Positions 1-11,352 of a DNA stretch of 64,000 nucleotides are shown here, piece by piece (the first letter of the stretch is position 1; every line of letters starts with the position of its first letter). The notes beneath the pieces were generated by a model. It had not been told where the DNA came from, ran no database searches, and saw only the letters and a list, made by a program, of their open reading frames with translations. The stretch is taken from assembly GCF_003073045.1 (NCBI RefSeq), contig NC_037591.1, positions 20,369,319-20,433,318 on the forward strand, in the 5' to 3' direction. A program made the position numbers and the translations under genes. Source of the stretch: Pomacea canaliculata (Eukaryota > Mollusca > Gastropoda > Architaenioglossa > Ampullariidae).

Positions 1-1824
1 CAGTGCTGATGTACAAGTTGTACACTAGTACATTATTGATGTTATATACAGGGTGAGGTCTGCTTGCCTGCCAATAATCTGATGATTAAAAACTTCACAG
101 GTAAATAAATGGATTGAGAGCTGTGTGTAAGACTCTTCTAATATAGAGCTGTGTTCAAAACACTTCTGATACAGAATTTTGTGTACCTTTATTTGTTTAA
201 CTTTCAGAAAGATGCAGTATCTCAGATAAAAAAAAATCCATTTATCACACGTTGAAAGATTGATTAGAATCTAGGAAGTAGGGGTAGAATTACCCGTCCC
301 TTGCAGGCATTATTTTACTGATCCCATGAAAGATATCCGACCTGCTGAACATATTAATTATTGTTGGAGAGACACGTTTATTACAAGCACCCACCTCATT
401 GTCAACAGCAGAACTGAGAGACGGTGAAGCCCGCGGTCAGACAGTCCCTCCACCTACTGACACCTTGCAGGTATCTTCGCAATAACGAAGCAGGTGTAAG
501 ATCGGAGTTGCCAGCAGGAGCTGGTGGTATTGTTGTTTTATTGCCAGATAAAGAGCTTGCCGCGCACCTGGCCGCCACTGATAACATTCACAGCCAGTCT
601 CAAGTCACTGAACATGCAAACAGCGGCGCAACTCTAATTACAGGTCATAAGGTCGTGTCAGATGGCCACCCGGCAATTGTTCATATCTGTTGATGAATAC
701 ACACTCCACACGATAGTTTAGTCTGGAAGGCATGTGGGCTCATCCTTGCATGTTGCTGTCTTTCTACGGCACACGTTTCATTAAGACCAGGATGTTAGTG
801 AAAATCTTCACTTGTGAGAAAAAAATATTTCCATAAAGTACTCACCTTTTTTTAAGCTTTTTATGGTTGCAGGCAGGTGTGCATGATGACAGGTGCTCCC
901 TCAGCGTCCTGAATGAAGTACCAGGCGGCGAGGCGACTCCTCCTCTTGTTTTAATTAATCTCCTCGCCTTGAGCTCACCCAGACGACAGGAGGGACCCGC
1001 ACCCAAACAGTGATCACCGAACTTGAAAGACCGACCACGAAGGAAAGAGAATCAAACACAACTCTATCATCCATCTTAATGACGATTCCACTCCCTACCC
1101 GTATGTTCAACACGGTGTCATTGCGCCCACCCGACAGCACGAGGCGTGGACTGCTATTGCGGGTAGACCTGTGCTCTAGTCACTAGTCGGGGTGCGCAGC
1201 TGTAGGGTGACCACGCGCGCAGCTACCCGCGGACTGGGAGACAATCAATAGCAGGTAGCACCGCACCCCGGGTGATAAATGACAACGCTGGTCATCTAGC
1301 GATAATGATATGCGATAAAGATTATATTAATGTTACAGATCGACGGTGACAATGAGACAAAGGTGATGATGGTATTAGAATAAGAGGGGAAGGAAAAATG
1401 GCTGCGGCGATGATGTTGATGATGATGATGATGAAGGATTGTTATAAAGGAAATTATTATAACGTCATAAGGGACACACTATTATTATTATTTTAAAAAG
1501 GAAGGCATCTTATTCATTATTATTAAGAAAGGATTATAATTCTTATTAATGATCATTATTAAAATAATGGTTTTGATATTTTTGAAGAACAAAAAGAACA
1601 AAAACGAGGGCTTACTCTACCAAGTAGTGGGAGACAAAGCCACTGCCCTGCACTGTACCTGACACAACTGTCACACGCAGCACCATACCCTGCAGCCAGC
1701 TGCGTAGAAACTACAAAGGGTGGGCCGAGTGGGGAATCGCCCCCTCAGAAGAGATACCGAGGAAGCAAGAATGTCAACATGTAGTCCCCCTACCCCAGCA
1801 AAGTCCCTCCTACCCCACTGCCTG
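1..1824. other. Region without a supported gene
   Basis: No open frame here has a recognisable domain, and the frames present are short and mutually overlapping. A GAT-rich simple repeat lies near 1395-1435, and the stretch 1480-1570 is very AT-rich. I see no RNA gene. Confidence 0.6.
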
Positions 1825-2250
1825 TGTAGCAATATGAATCGTTGAGCCATATGAATCGTTGAAGCGAGGCATTCGAAGAGAATGTACTGAACCTAACAAG
1901 AAATAAAATACTAAAAAGTTAAATTTAACAGTTGATAAACAAATGAAACGTTTAGGTTCAAATTATTATAGCTTGCAAGTGATGTGGATAGTGGACTATT
2001 TTTGTTTGATATCCCTGCGCGAGTGGGTGTTTGATCGTCTGCTAAAGAGTAAATACACGTCAAATTTAAATAAAAACAACATGAAAAAGCTAAACACATA
2101 CAACTCACGCTTTATTATTGGTTTTGATTTAGTAAAATACCACGAAAATGTCTGCTAATTCATTCAACAACCCTAGAAGATCCATAGTTTCTACGCATGA
2201 GCATGCCTCGCTTCAACGATTCATATTGCTCAACGATTCATCCCGCTACA
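1825..2250. mobile_element. MITE-like element with 48-bp terminal inverted repeats
   Basis: The left end begins TGTAGCAATATGAATCGTTG and the right end, read on the minus strand, begins TGTAGCGGGATGAATCGTTG. The two ends match over about 48 bp with only a few differences. Each arm carries the motif ATGAATCGTTGA twice, so the termini contain a short internal direct repeat. The flanks both read CCTG (1821-1824 and 2251-2254), a possible 4-bp target duplication. The 330-bp interior is AT-rich and holds no transposase; the two short open frames inside it are not credible genes. The structure fits a non-autonomous DNA transposon (MITE). The superfamily cannot be assigned from this copy alone. Confidence 0.75.
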
Positions 2251-3152
2251 CCTGCACCAGTGCACCCAGCAAGCAAACTACTTTGACAAAAATCCTAAGA
2301 ACCCGCGATCGCTAAGCGACCGACGAAGAGACAACGGTGGGCTGGGTGAGTGGCTGAGTGTGACAAACAAGTGTCGTGACCCGCTTGACCTGCGAAAGTC
2401 TTGAAATTGGAGCCTGGGTAACGGTCCATTAAGTCTGTTAGAACTGTTAGAACGAGTGCTGTTTACTCATGAGTCACTAGACTGTCTAGCCCGGCGCTCT
2501 TTTAAGAACCTAGTATTAATTGTAAAGCCAATCATCAGCAACGAAGCAGTAATGGTAGTCAAGACCAGCAGTTGTATTGGTTGTTGCCAATTAACTAATT
2601 AACTAATGTCTGACAACACAACCGTGAGTGAGTCGTGCTCACGTCTGGAGTGAGTGAAACAGAAAGCAAACAGAAATACCGACACCTGGAGGCCAGCAAG
2701 TCCTTGCTGTAGCTTCACATTCTTTAGAAAATGAGAATAAACTAAGGATGCACAGCATAAACCAGTTTATTTCATGTTTTATTTGTTCACAAAGACACTG
2801 TTTGAATGACTGCTGTGGGCGACAAGAAGAGCGTGGGCGGGTGCGGCGCGGCAGAGGAACGAACCTGTCACATTCCACATGCAAGCACACGCATGAAGCA
2901 GACAGAGAGACAGACAAGACGAACTGACTGACTGAGAGCACCGACAGGTATTCATGCGGAGACCTGTTCGATGACATGCTCAGATGATCAGCAAGAACAG
3001 AATGGCCACCGAGAGCTGTAGCAACGTGATACACAAAGTTTATTGCCGGGGTTAGGGTTGTGAGGTCACTGTTACTAGGTTTAGGGTTTAGTCTCCCTGG
3101 TTATGCTTGTGACATAACTGTTGTCTCCTCCCTTGCCCCCATCTCTCATATT

Positions 3153-3295
3153 GCAGTTCGTGTTAGGTTTACTGTGTTCATTATTACAGTACTGCTGTGC
3201 TTACTGTGTTCATTACTGCAGTACGTGTTAGGCTTACTGTGTTCATCATTACAGTACTGCTATGTTTACTGTGTTCATTACTACATCACGTGCTA
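3153..3295. repeat. Short minisatellite, about 66-bp unit
   Basis: About two tandem copies of a roughly 66-bp unit, each made of two related halves built around TTACTGTGTTCATTA and CAGTACTGCT. The copies differ at several positions. The overlapping open frame is only translated repeat. Confidence 0.65.
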
Positions 3296-5368
3296 CACTA
3301 TTGATCTGACGACCACTGACGCCCCCAGTACCTGAGCGACTCGAGCTCTGTGGAGCGAGAATGTCTGACGTCTTGAGTTACACTCCCACAGTCTGTCCAG
3401 ACGCCATGCGTACAGCTGCGAGGGCCGTTGTAGTCGTGGTGGTTGCAGCAATGCCGGTAACTAATCAAACCAAACTGCTGCCTGATATAGGGATATGTCC
3501 ACCTGCTTCATGCTCTCTCCCCACCTTATTCATTCATTTTTCTTTCATTCAGACATGCATTCCGTCTCTTAACTCGCACGATCTTAGTTCCCTGATTCTT
3601 TCCCCTGTTATTGTCGTTCTCACCAAAATGTATTTGTTTCCGTTAATTCTTGAAGCAGGACCTAGCGAACCAACCGTACACCTGTGTCTCTCCCTGTGTT
3701 TTCCTGTCTGCCTATCGGGCTATCCCAACCTGTGTGTTTGTCTGCTTGTCTGTACATCGGCAGGGAGGATGAGGCTTAACTTTTTCTAATTTATACCTGC
3801 AGCAGTCGACGCTGCTCTTGTTTAGTCTTTGAATGTGCAGAGGTCACCAAAGTTCTAGCCACCCCTCCCTGTGCTTGCGGCCCCACCGCGGTCCGGAGAA
3901 GGCCCCCGACAATGAATAATGAAGGATGTGCGTGCGTCAAGGTAGTGAGCTTGCAGCTAGTACCACGATGATGGTACACCAGCAGGTGGGTAGGCAAGAC
4001 GACTGACCTCAAAACCGCGCATCCAGCTTGGTCAGCAGTCACCTTCCTCTCTTCCGCTCCTCCCTAAAGGTCACCGAGGGCAACAAAGCCAGGTGTTCAA
4101 TTATGCACTTTGTTGAGGAGATGTATTTCTTTCCTTAGGTAGTTTAAATTCTTCTCTTCAGTAGAATAAAGAAGAAAGAAAAAAAATTAAAACAGAAAAT
4201 GCGTTGTAAATAATTTACGTTGCTCCTTCCTTTAACGGCCCGCGTAGTAAAGGGAGATTACTCTCCGTGCGTTTTCACAGTCGATTGCGTATTTAAGTCC
4301 CCTTCCTTGCGCCTGAATTGCTGAATGGTTTGAGACACTGTTCCACAACTTCATACATATTGCCAGAAAAACGTGAAATTTTCATGAGTGTAATACCCGA
4401 ACTGCCTGTTGCAGCAGTCGCTTAGCACGCTCGTCACAACATTCTCAGGTAAAAACATTTTTTTAATGGAGCTGCAGCTGGGCACTGAGAAAAAAAAAAG
4501 TCAACAGGATATGTCCTCATTGTAGTCAGAGAACCACCCTGATCTTCTGTTGTACCATTTATGTTGTGTTCTTGTTGTTGCAGCTTCTGAAATGTTTTTG
4601 TCTGCCATTACATCGTGTGTGAGTGAGGCAGTGTCATCCAGTCAAAGTAAAATATCACTTAGAAATACGAACTAGCAATAATGTGTGTGGATGTAATAAT
4701 GTTATCTGGAATATAAAAATGCTGTTAATGTATATACACTTCTGTGATATTTCTTTTTTAAACTAGAAGGACACAATTAGACACAAACAGGAAGTTGTAA
4801 ATATATATAGAGTGGTGTTTATGACTGTCAAGTGACAGTTTAATAAGTTGCTATCACTTCATGTGTTCACTGTGACTACAATGTCCTTATGAAAATACTC
4901 ATCGAAATTCCTTTTAATGTACACTGTAGTGTACCCTTAGTAGACCAGCCCATCGGCAGACTTCAAAGCAGTAGTGTATACCTGGACTGAACTTGACATA
5001 GGACCCCATGTTCGAGTGCTCGCCCCTGCTAGGTGCAAAGCGCTACACACCTGTCTAGTCCGACATACCTGTAGTCCTACCTGTCAAGTCCTATGCACGT
5101 TCTGCCTGAGAGATCTGGGACACCTTTCCTCTATCAACGGCGTGACCTGTGACCCAGAGCGTCGTCTGGCTATAAGTTAGTTGCTGGTAATCATGCTTTG
5201 CTGCATATCGCCCTCTGTGACCCTTCCGACCCCGACACCCACCTGACGGCACCTGCCTGAGTACAGCTTGTGGGGGACGGCACCTCCTTTCCTGACAGGG
5301 ACCTCTCATCACTAAAGTCACTGCCACAGATCCGCTGCCTTGTAGGTGTGTGGTGACAGTACCTGCCT

Positions 5369-5412
5369 GTTGGTGTTGGTGTTGGTGTTGGTGTTGGTGT
5401 TGGTGTTGGTGT
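5369..5412. repeat. (TTGGTG)n microsatellite
   Basis: A hexanucleotide TTGGTG is repeated about seven times without interruption. It explains the Thr-Pro, Cys-Trp and Asn-Thr runs in the overlapping open frames, which are not genes. Confidence 0.9.
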
Positions 5413-6511
5413 GCTTATTCTCAGCATTTTTGGACGACAGTGAAGCCATGGCCGCCAGAGATCGGAACACCAGGAGTTTTCCAAGCAGTGCATTTGAATA
5501 CTGACTGGACAGCTTGGCAAAAGAAAGGTGTGTAATTTCCATAGCAAAGGAAGGTGTTTACTGTCTCGCTAGCCGAGTGCAAGGTAAAGTATTTAACTGC
5601 TCTGTTAATACCCTGACTTGTTGTGTCGCCTGTCGTGCGGTAGATGTCGTCGTTAAGTTTGTTCACACTATGTATGTTCACAGGTTGCACGAGGCAAAAA
5701 AATGGCAGCACACAGACCTTGTACTGCTGGCTTAGACAACTAGTTTATTGTCTCTGAACCTGACAAAGCACGTGTGATGTGCAAGACTAATGCTTTGCTG
5801 TGTGTTTACATGTTTTTAATGCTGTAACCTGTTGACTGGATATCTCCCTCACACTCTCTCTCTCTCTGTGCTTTGTTTTGGTATGTCTCTCATGTTGAAC
5901 TGTCCATTATGTGTACTTAGTGTGTGTTCATACATCTCTGATGTACACCTTTGTACTCACGCAGTACCCGAGGGCACACAGGAAGACTACATTATTCGCT
6001 ACACTCAAGGTGTGTTTTATTCCACAGCGGCAGGTGGATGATATTGCGGGTGGGTTTATCTGGAGGTGAAGGTGGAGGCTGTTTGTAGGCTTGGTACGAA
6101 GTTGTCTACTGATTTAAATTATCATCGTGTGAAGAGGAGACTACAACGGGTTCATCTCGTTTACAAAATGAAGATTATAATTTTATTCTATTTTTAAAAC
6201 AAAACAAAACAACAACAAACAAACCGAACAATCAGTTTCAGAACCATCCCATTCACTCATCACATCTCACATCAAACAGGGAGATGTCGGGTAGATGACG
6301 CTCGAGTCGTTATCAACGCCTTGGTGTCACGACACACAATCGTACAAGGGCGACAAGCTGAATACACAGCAGTATGTGGGACAGACAGATAACTCGTCAC
6401 GCTATCCTCTTCTGTCTATAACTGCCTCGTGTCACAAAGTAACTCGTGACACGTTTGCCGAGCTGTTTTCAGGGCAGGAGGACACACATTGCACAAAACT
6501 ACGCGGGCACT

Positions 6512-6580
6512 TGATGATGATGACGACGACGATTATGATAACGATGACGACGACGACGACGACGACAACGACGATGATGT
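6512..6580. repeat. GAC/GAT trinucleotide repeat
   Basis: An imperfect run of GAC, GAT and ACG triplets that explains the poly-Thr/Met tail of the overlapping open frame. Confidence 0.85.
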
Positions 6581-7517
6581 AGTAGGATCTGCTACACATA
6601 CTGGAAGTAAGATTATTAAAAATGTTCAGACAAGATAAGGAAAGTGCGCGGTCCCTGAGGGGTTTAGCCGGAACTGTCAGACAGCCCTACTCAACGGCCG
6701 ACAGTAAAAACTTGACAAACAAGGTTTCGTGCTTTCCTCTATAGTCGAGAAAACAAGATAAACAGACGTATTGAGCAATGGTAGCTAGCTTGACAAGTCT
6801 TAATGAAACCCTTGAGTCTCGCTGAGAATAAGAATGGCAATAGCCGGGTACAGGGTACCGCCCTCCAGCCACGACAGGGTGTGAGTAAAGGGGTGTGAAC
6901 TTGTGTGTAAAGGTGTGTCAGTATATATTTAAAGCTGTGTGTATGAGAGAGAGAGGAGTGTGTGTGTGTGGATGGCATGGGTGTGAACTGTGCAGAGTGA
7001 CTGACAGTGTACTGTAATGACATTCTGCTGGTGTGTAATTTCAACAAGGATGAATCAAACATTGTCAGTCGCATATCTTTTCTCTTCCATGATTTTCTAC
7101 GACTGATGCTGCATGTGCGACATGTTACAATTTCTCTGGCAATTTTTTAACTTAATCCTGATTCCAAATAACATAAATTTCATAAATTTCAAGATAGCTA
7201 ACTCTGGAGAGAAGTTATTCCGCTTTTAGTTCGTTCTCTATGTCAATAAAAGTTCTTGATAGAACATTTTCAAAATAATTGCAGGTACTGCTGTTCGTCA
7301 ACAGCAAACACTCAGCCTCTGATGTAACTGGAATTTCAGTTGTCAGGACTGAAGTATTCAGTCCAGTGTTATATTGAGTTTTGTATTTTGTCTTTCTGTA
7401 CGCTAGAGTCAACGTGCTGTTATCATGTTATCATCAGTGCTATTATCAGTGCTAGAGTAAGTGCACTGTAGCTAGCTATTACTTGATTGTAAACATTATT
7501 CACACTTTCCTTGCCAG

Positions 7518-9113
7518 ATGAAACCAACGCTGAAGAAGCTTGCTGCAGTCGTTGTGATCTCCACCACAATGACCTTTGTCCTTCATTTTTACCTCGTCAG
7601 CGTTCCCGGCAATGGCAAGTCTGTGGTCACCCCAGTGTCCGAGCTTCCAAATGGGAAAGTAAAGCAAAGAGCCGGCAGACGACCAGAGCGAGCAGCTGCT
7701 GACACAGTTGTAGAGGACAGGCGAGGTAGAGAGACCAGGAGGAGGCCAGGTGAGAACTCACACGTGCTGGACAATGTAGTAGACCACGTGGTGGAGAAAG
7801 GTACTGCCCAGCTCCGGCCTCGAGGTGAGCCCAAGATCAACGACACTGACAAGACGTTTGATCACAAAGTGCGCAGCGGGAGGGAGGTGGTGAAGAGATT
7901 GAAGGAGGCGAACCAAGGAAATTCTGTGACTAACCGACCAGCAGTCAGAAGATTCAGAGATTCCGAATCAACAGCTGTTAACAAATCGTCTGGCTTAACA
8001 CAGCGGCCCGTAATTGCTAGAGGAACACGCATGACTGCAACAAGAAATAAGCAACAAGACAAGGTGGCCATCGAAACCCGACCTTCAGCGGGTAAACATT
8101 TAAGAAATGCAACAAATTTGAAACAAAATATTTCTTCTGTAAGAGGTTTACCCCAGCAAAGTGTTGGTAAAAGAAACAACACTAGAGCGGGAAGCAAGTA
8201 TCTTATTTACCTCTGCGACTCAAGAAAGCCGTGTGGAGGCTGGGGCGATCGCCAGCGCGGGATAGTCAACACGTATCTACTGGCCAACGTGACGTCACGA
8301 CGCTTCGGCATCAACATGACGTTCCCTTGTGACGTGCGACAGTTCTTCCAGCCCAAAGACGTCAACTGGACCATCAGCGAAGCCGAGGTTGCCGGGAAGT
8401 CTGTCCGTGTCATAGATGCCGTGGACAGCGGGACGTTCCAGCACGTGCTTCTGACCATCGACTTCAACGAGGTGTACCCCGAGGACGTGGTGTTTCTGAG
8501 AACCAACGTGGAGCACTACTGGCCCATTCGGTCAAATGTCTTCTACAAGAAGCTGCTTCCTCCGTGGGCCCAGCATGGCCGCCCGGAAATGTTCCGCAGA
8601 GGATGGAGCATTTTGATGAACCCAACCAAACACATGCAGGATCACGTTCACTACGTCCTCCAGGAGTGCTCCTTCTTCAATAAAACCTCGCCTTTCGTGT
8701 GTGCGCATGTCAGAATAGGAATCAGCAAGTCCAACCCACGAGATTCAGAGAAAAGAAATGACATCATGTCTTTAGGTGCATTGTGGGAGTTTGTGGGCAA
8801 ATACATCAAAAATGGCAGCCACTTCTTTCTGGCGACAGACTCCTCGGACGTTCGAGAACATTCCAGAAAGATGTTTCATGCTGCGCATCACGACACAGGG
8901 GGCAGGATTCTGCACGTTGACAAGCAAGGGTTGAATAAAGATGCGTGCTTAGGGTTTGAGTCTGCCTTGCTTGACCAGCTAGTGCTGCTGCACTGTGACA
9001 TCCTGGTGACCACCAACAGCATGTTCAGCTACAGGGCCGCCCTCATCCGGGGCACCAACAACGGCCTGTACCACTTCGACAAGGGCAAGTTGCAGCCTCG
9101 GGTGTTGCACTGA
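7518..9113 (+). CDS. Fucosyltransferase-like type II membrane protein, copy A
   Basis: 531 residues in one uninterrupted frame. A short cytoplasmic head is followed by one hydrophobic signal anchor (about residues 8-27), a long basic, Thr/Arg/Asn-rich stem (30-225) and a conserved C-terminal domain (about 226-531). That domain holds CGGWGDRQRG (about 237-247), HVRIG after a Cys (about 396), FFLATDSSDV and TTNSMFSYRAAL. This order recalls the GDP-fucose-binding motifs of fucosyltransferases (GxGDRxRG, HxRxxD, ATD, SxSxFS), but the HxRRxD motif is only partly kept. Inference: a Golgi luminal glycosyltransferase, possibly of the GT11/GT37-type fold; donor and acceptor are unknown. The ATG directly follows a splice acceptor (TTCCTTGCCAG), so an untranslated upstream exon is likely. 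A paralogue lies tail to tail at 11353-12777. A candidate poly(A) signal AATAAA is at 10049. Confidence 0.68.
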   Translation: MKPTLKKLAAVVVISTTMTFVLHFYLVSVPGNGKSVVTPVSELPNGKVKQRAGRRPERAAADTVVEDRRGRETRRRPGENSHVLDNVVDHVVEKGTAQLRPRGEPKINDTDKTFDHKVRSGREVVKRLKEANQGNSVTNRPAVRRFRDSESTAVNKSSGLTQRPVIARGTRMTATRNKQQDKVAIETRPSAGKHLRNATNLKQNISSVRGLPQQSVGKRNNTRAGSKYLIYLCDSRKPCGGWGDRQRGIVNTYLLANVTSRRFGINMTFPCDVRQFFQPKDVNWTISEAEVAGKSVRVIDAVDSGTFQHVLLTIDFNEVYPEDVVFLRTNVEHYWPIRSNVFYKKLLPPWAQHGRPEMFRRGWSILMNPTKHMQDHVHYVLQECSFFNKTSPFVCAHVRIGISKSNPRDSEKRNDIMSLGALWEFVGKYIKNGSHFFLATDSSDVREHSRKMFHAAHHDTGGRILHVDKQGLNKDACLGFESALLDQLVLLHCDILVTTNSMFSYRAALIRGTNNGLYHFDKGKLQPRVLH

Positions 9114-11352
9114 CTGTGATGACAGTGTGTTAGCTATACTGTAGACTTCACTGGGCACCAAGCTATACCAACAGTGAACTATACCCCTGAGGTCTGGCTA
9201 AACTCCAGCTGAGTGTTGCATTTACCGAAACTAAATCCTCAAACACTTTAAAAATCTGATATGTATATTGTTACCTGAAGCTGTTAACATTGTGTTCTAA
9301 ATATATGTGTGATGTGTGAAACTTTTTTTATATGAGGTTGTTATTGGAAAAGTGATTAACAATTATGTTATGTCGGATTTTTCTCTGTGTATTGTTGACA
9401 ACATCTATGAGGAGAGTCCCGTGTCTGCACAGGAGGAATGCACAATCCTCAGTCCACTCATTCCAGAAATTTCGTCTGGAGATGTATGCAAATTGTAGTC
9501 TTAGCTTGTACATATTTCTAATTTTCGAGTGAGTTCTGAATTTAAATTTGCTCATTGAACTGTTGATAGCCGAAGCCTGTGACAGGGAGGTCATGAGGGC
9601 AACTCTGTGTTTACTTCACAGACTTCACAGACATACAAGTCAGTGGTTCACTTCCCGTCTATCTCTTGAAATTCCTCGAACATGTTGAACTGGTTAAGCT
9701 GTTGTTTCATGTTGTTGTTGCTTCTTTTGTTATTGCTTCAATTTATCATTGAAAATTATTTGTTTTCAGTAAAACGGTGACTCATTTTAAGTGTATTTAG
9801 GGTCCTTCAACAAAAATACAAAATTAGTTTTTGTTTGTGATATGACCCTTCACCCTTGCATAATTTGTGTTTGTGGACAGTCACTGGGTATCTCGTATAC
9901 AGAGCTTTGCTATACACTCTTCACACACCCTGCAGATCACGCCCTACCTCCCCCCATCTGTCTCAAACACACATCAGACATAGAGGGAGAGATAAGGCAT
10001 GATTCCCTTCGTGGTAGAGAGAGAGAGAGCAGGTAGATTACCAGTAGAAATAAATAAAGAAGAGTTGGGTCCCACACACCTGTACAGCAGACACCGGCTA
10101 ATACCATCGCCAGGACAGCTAAGGACGCAATGACCTGTCAATCTGTGCTCACATGGTTGTGAGCGTGTGTGCATGAACGCTAGAGAGTGTGTGTGTCACT
10201 GAGATTTGTAACTTGTTTATGTGTGGCTGTGGCAGACGACAGTTATAAAAGCCTATAAACGCTGTGAGGACGGGCGGAGGTGACGAGGCCGACACACCGC
10301 GACCTTCTGACCCGACCTCTCCATGGCGTCGGCTTCTGTAGGGAGGGTCAGGTCGGCCCTCAGTCCCCTTCAATCTTTTGTCCCACATGCATGGGGGAAA
10401 TGTTTAAATGAATCAAAGAGCATTCGCATACAAATAGCGGACACTGTTCACAAAGACTGTTATAAAGACTCTGTGCTGTGTGTGACTGCAACAAGAAAAG
10501 CCATGACATCAAACCTCATGTTGGTGGAATTCCTTTCCGAAAAGACCTGACAATAATTATGGTCGTTTCCAGATTTCTCTACTTCATTTTGCCGATAACA
10601 AATGAGAAGAAGGGGATGTAACAGAAGTCTTCGTTTGCCAGAAGATACCGAGTGTTTGATAAATTATTCTAATTAATATTGTTTAATGAATTAATTTGAC
10701 TGTTGCATAATAAAATTTTGTTTTTGTTTTCCATTGACAAATCACGATTGAAACACTTTGTGTGCGTCTTGAAAAGTTGACACAACACATATTTTATTGC
10801 GCTCATGTTTCTGTAACAGACTGGAGAACTGGGTTTGTCCCTTCTATGATGCTTATAACATGGTTCACCACTTCTATCACAAAGTGGTTCTCATGGTGCA
10901 CGTGACAAGTCGCTCTAGCATCAACATGAAACCTTACTGTCGACAGTGTCCACAGCATAATTCACTCACCTGTGGCAGAGTACACATCACAAGTCCCTCC
11001 TTTCCAGCAATAAACTGGAAGTCACTGGCTTTGAGCAGTGCACACAATTCACTCTTGTCTTGCACTACACACAGTTCTATCGCCTGTCACAGTGTTCACA
11101 ACACACATACACACGCAGTATACACAACACAACTCTTTCTTTTCTCACAGTCCACACATCACAGTTCACCCCCACTCTACTACTGTACACACCGCTATAA
11201 ATAATTTACAACTAAATTCACTGAGTCTGCACACCCGGTGTTTACCTCCATAAATTCCTGTCAGATGCAGTTACCGAGCTCATATCAAGACCTGGTGTTT
11301 CCTTCTCTGCACACAAGACAGTAAACTCCATCCACTAGGTCACGTGACTGTA
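9114..11352. other. Intergenic region between the convergent fucosyltransferase-like genes
   Basis: No gene is supported. Candidate poly(A) signals for both neighbours occur: AATAAA at 10049 and 10053 on plus, and TTTATT at 10793-10798, which reads AATAAA on minus. A GA run at about 10016-10031 and a TATAAAAG motif at 10244 are the only other notable sites. Confidence 0.5.
10244..10251 (+). promoter_or_regulatory. TATA-box-like motif
   Basis: TATAAAAG matches the TATA consensus and is followed within 30 bp by a GC-richer stretch. No gene model starts downstream on this strand, so this may be a chance match. Confidence 0.2.

Larger units (their letters stand above)
2251..7500. other. Long region without a supported gene
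   Basis: There are many short frames on both strands, but none has domain content, coding-like composition or convincing exon borders. The stretch contains a minisatellite (3153-3295), a TTGGTG microsatellite (5369-5412), a GAC/GAT repeat (6512-6580) and an A/C-rich patch near 6195-6225. A 5-prime untranslated exon of the gene starting at 7518 may lie here, because that start codon sits directly behind a splice acceptor. Confidence 0.5.

Noticed and set aside
402-693. Overlapping plus and minus frames of 61-89 codons
   Set aside because: There is no domain, no convincing exon borders, and both strands are open.
2639-3789. Frames of 91-142 codons on both strands
   Set aside because: They overlap a minisatellite or are low-complexity Leu/Ser/Cys-rich sequence without homology that I recognise.
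5191-5547. Minus-strand frames with Thr-Pro or Asn-Thr runs
   Set aside because: They are translations of the TTGGTG microsatellite.
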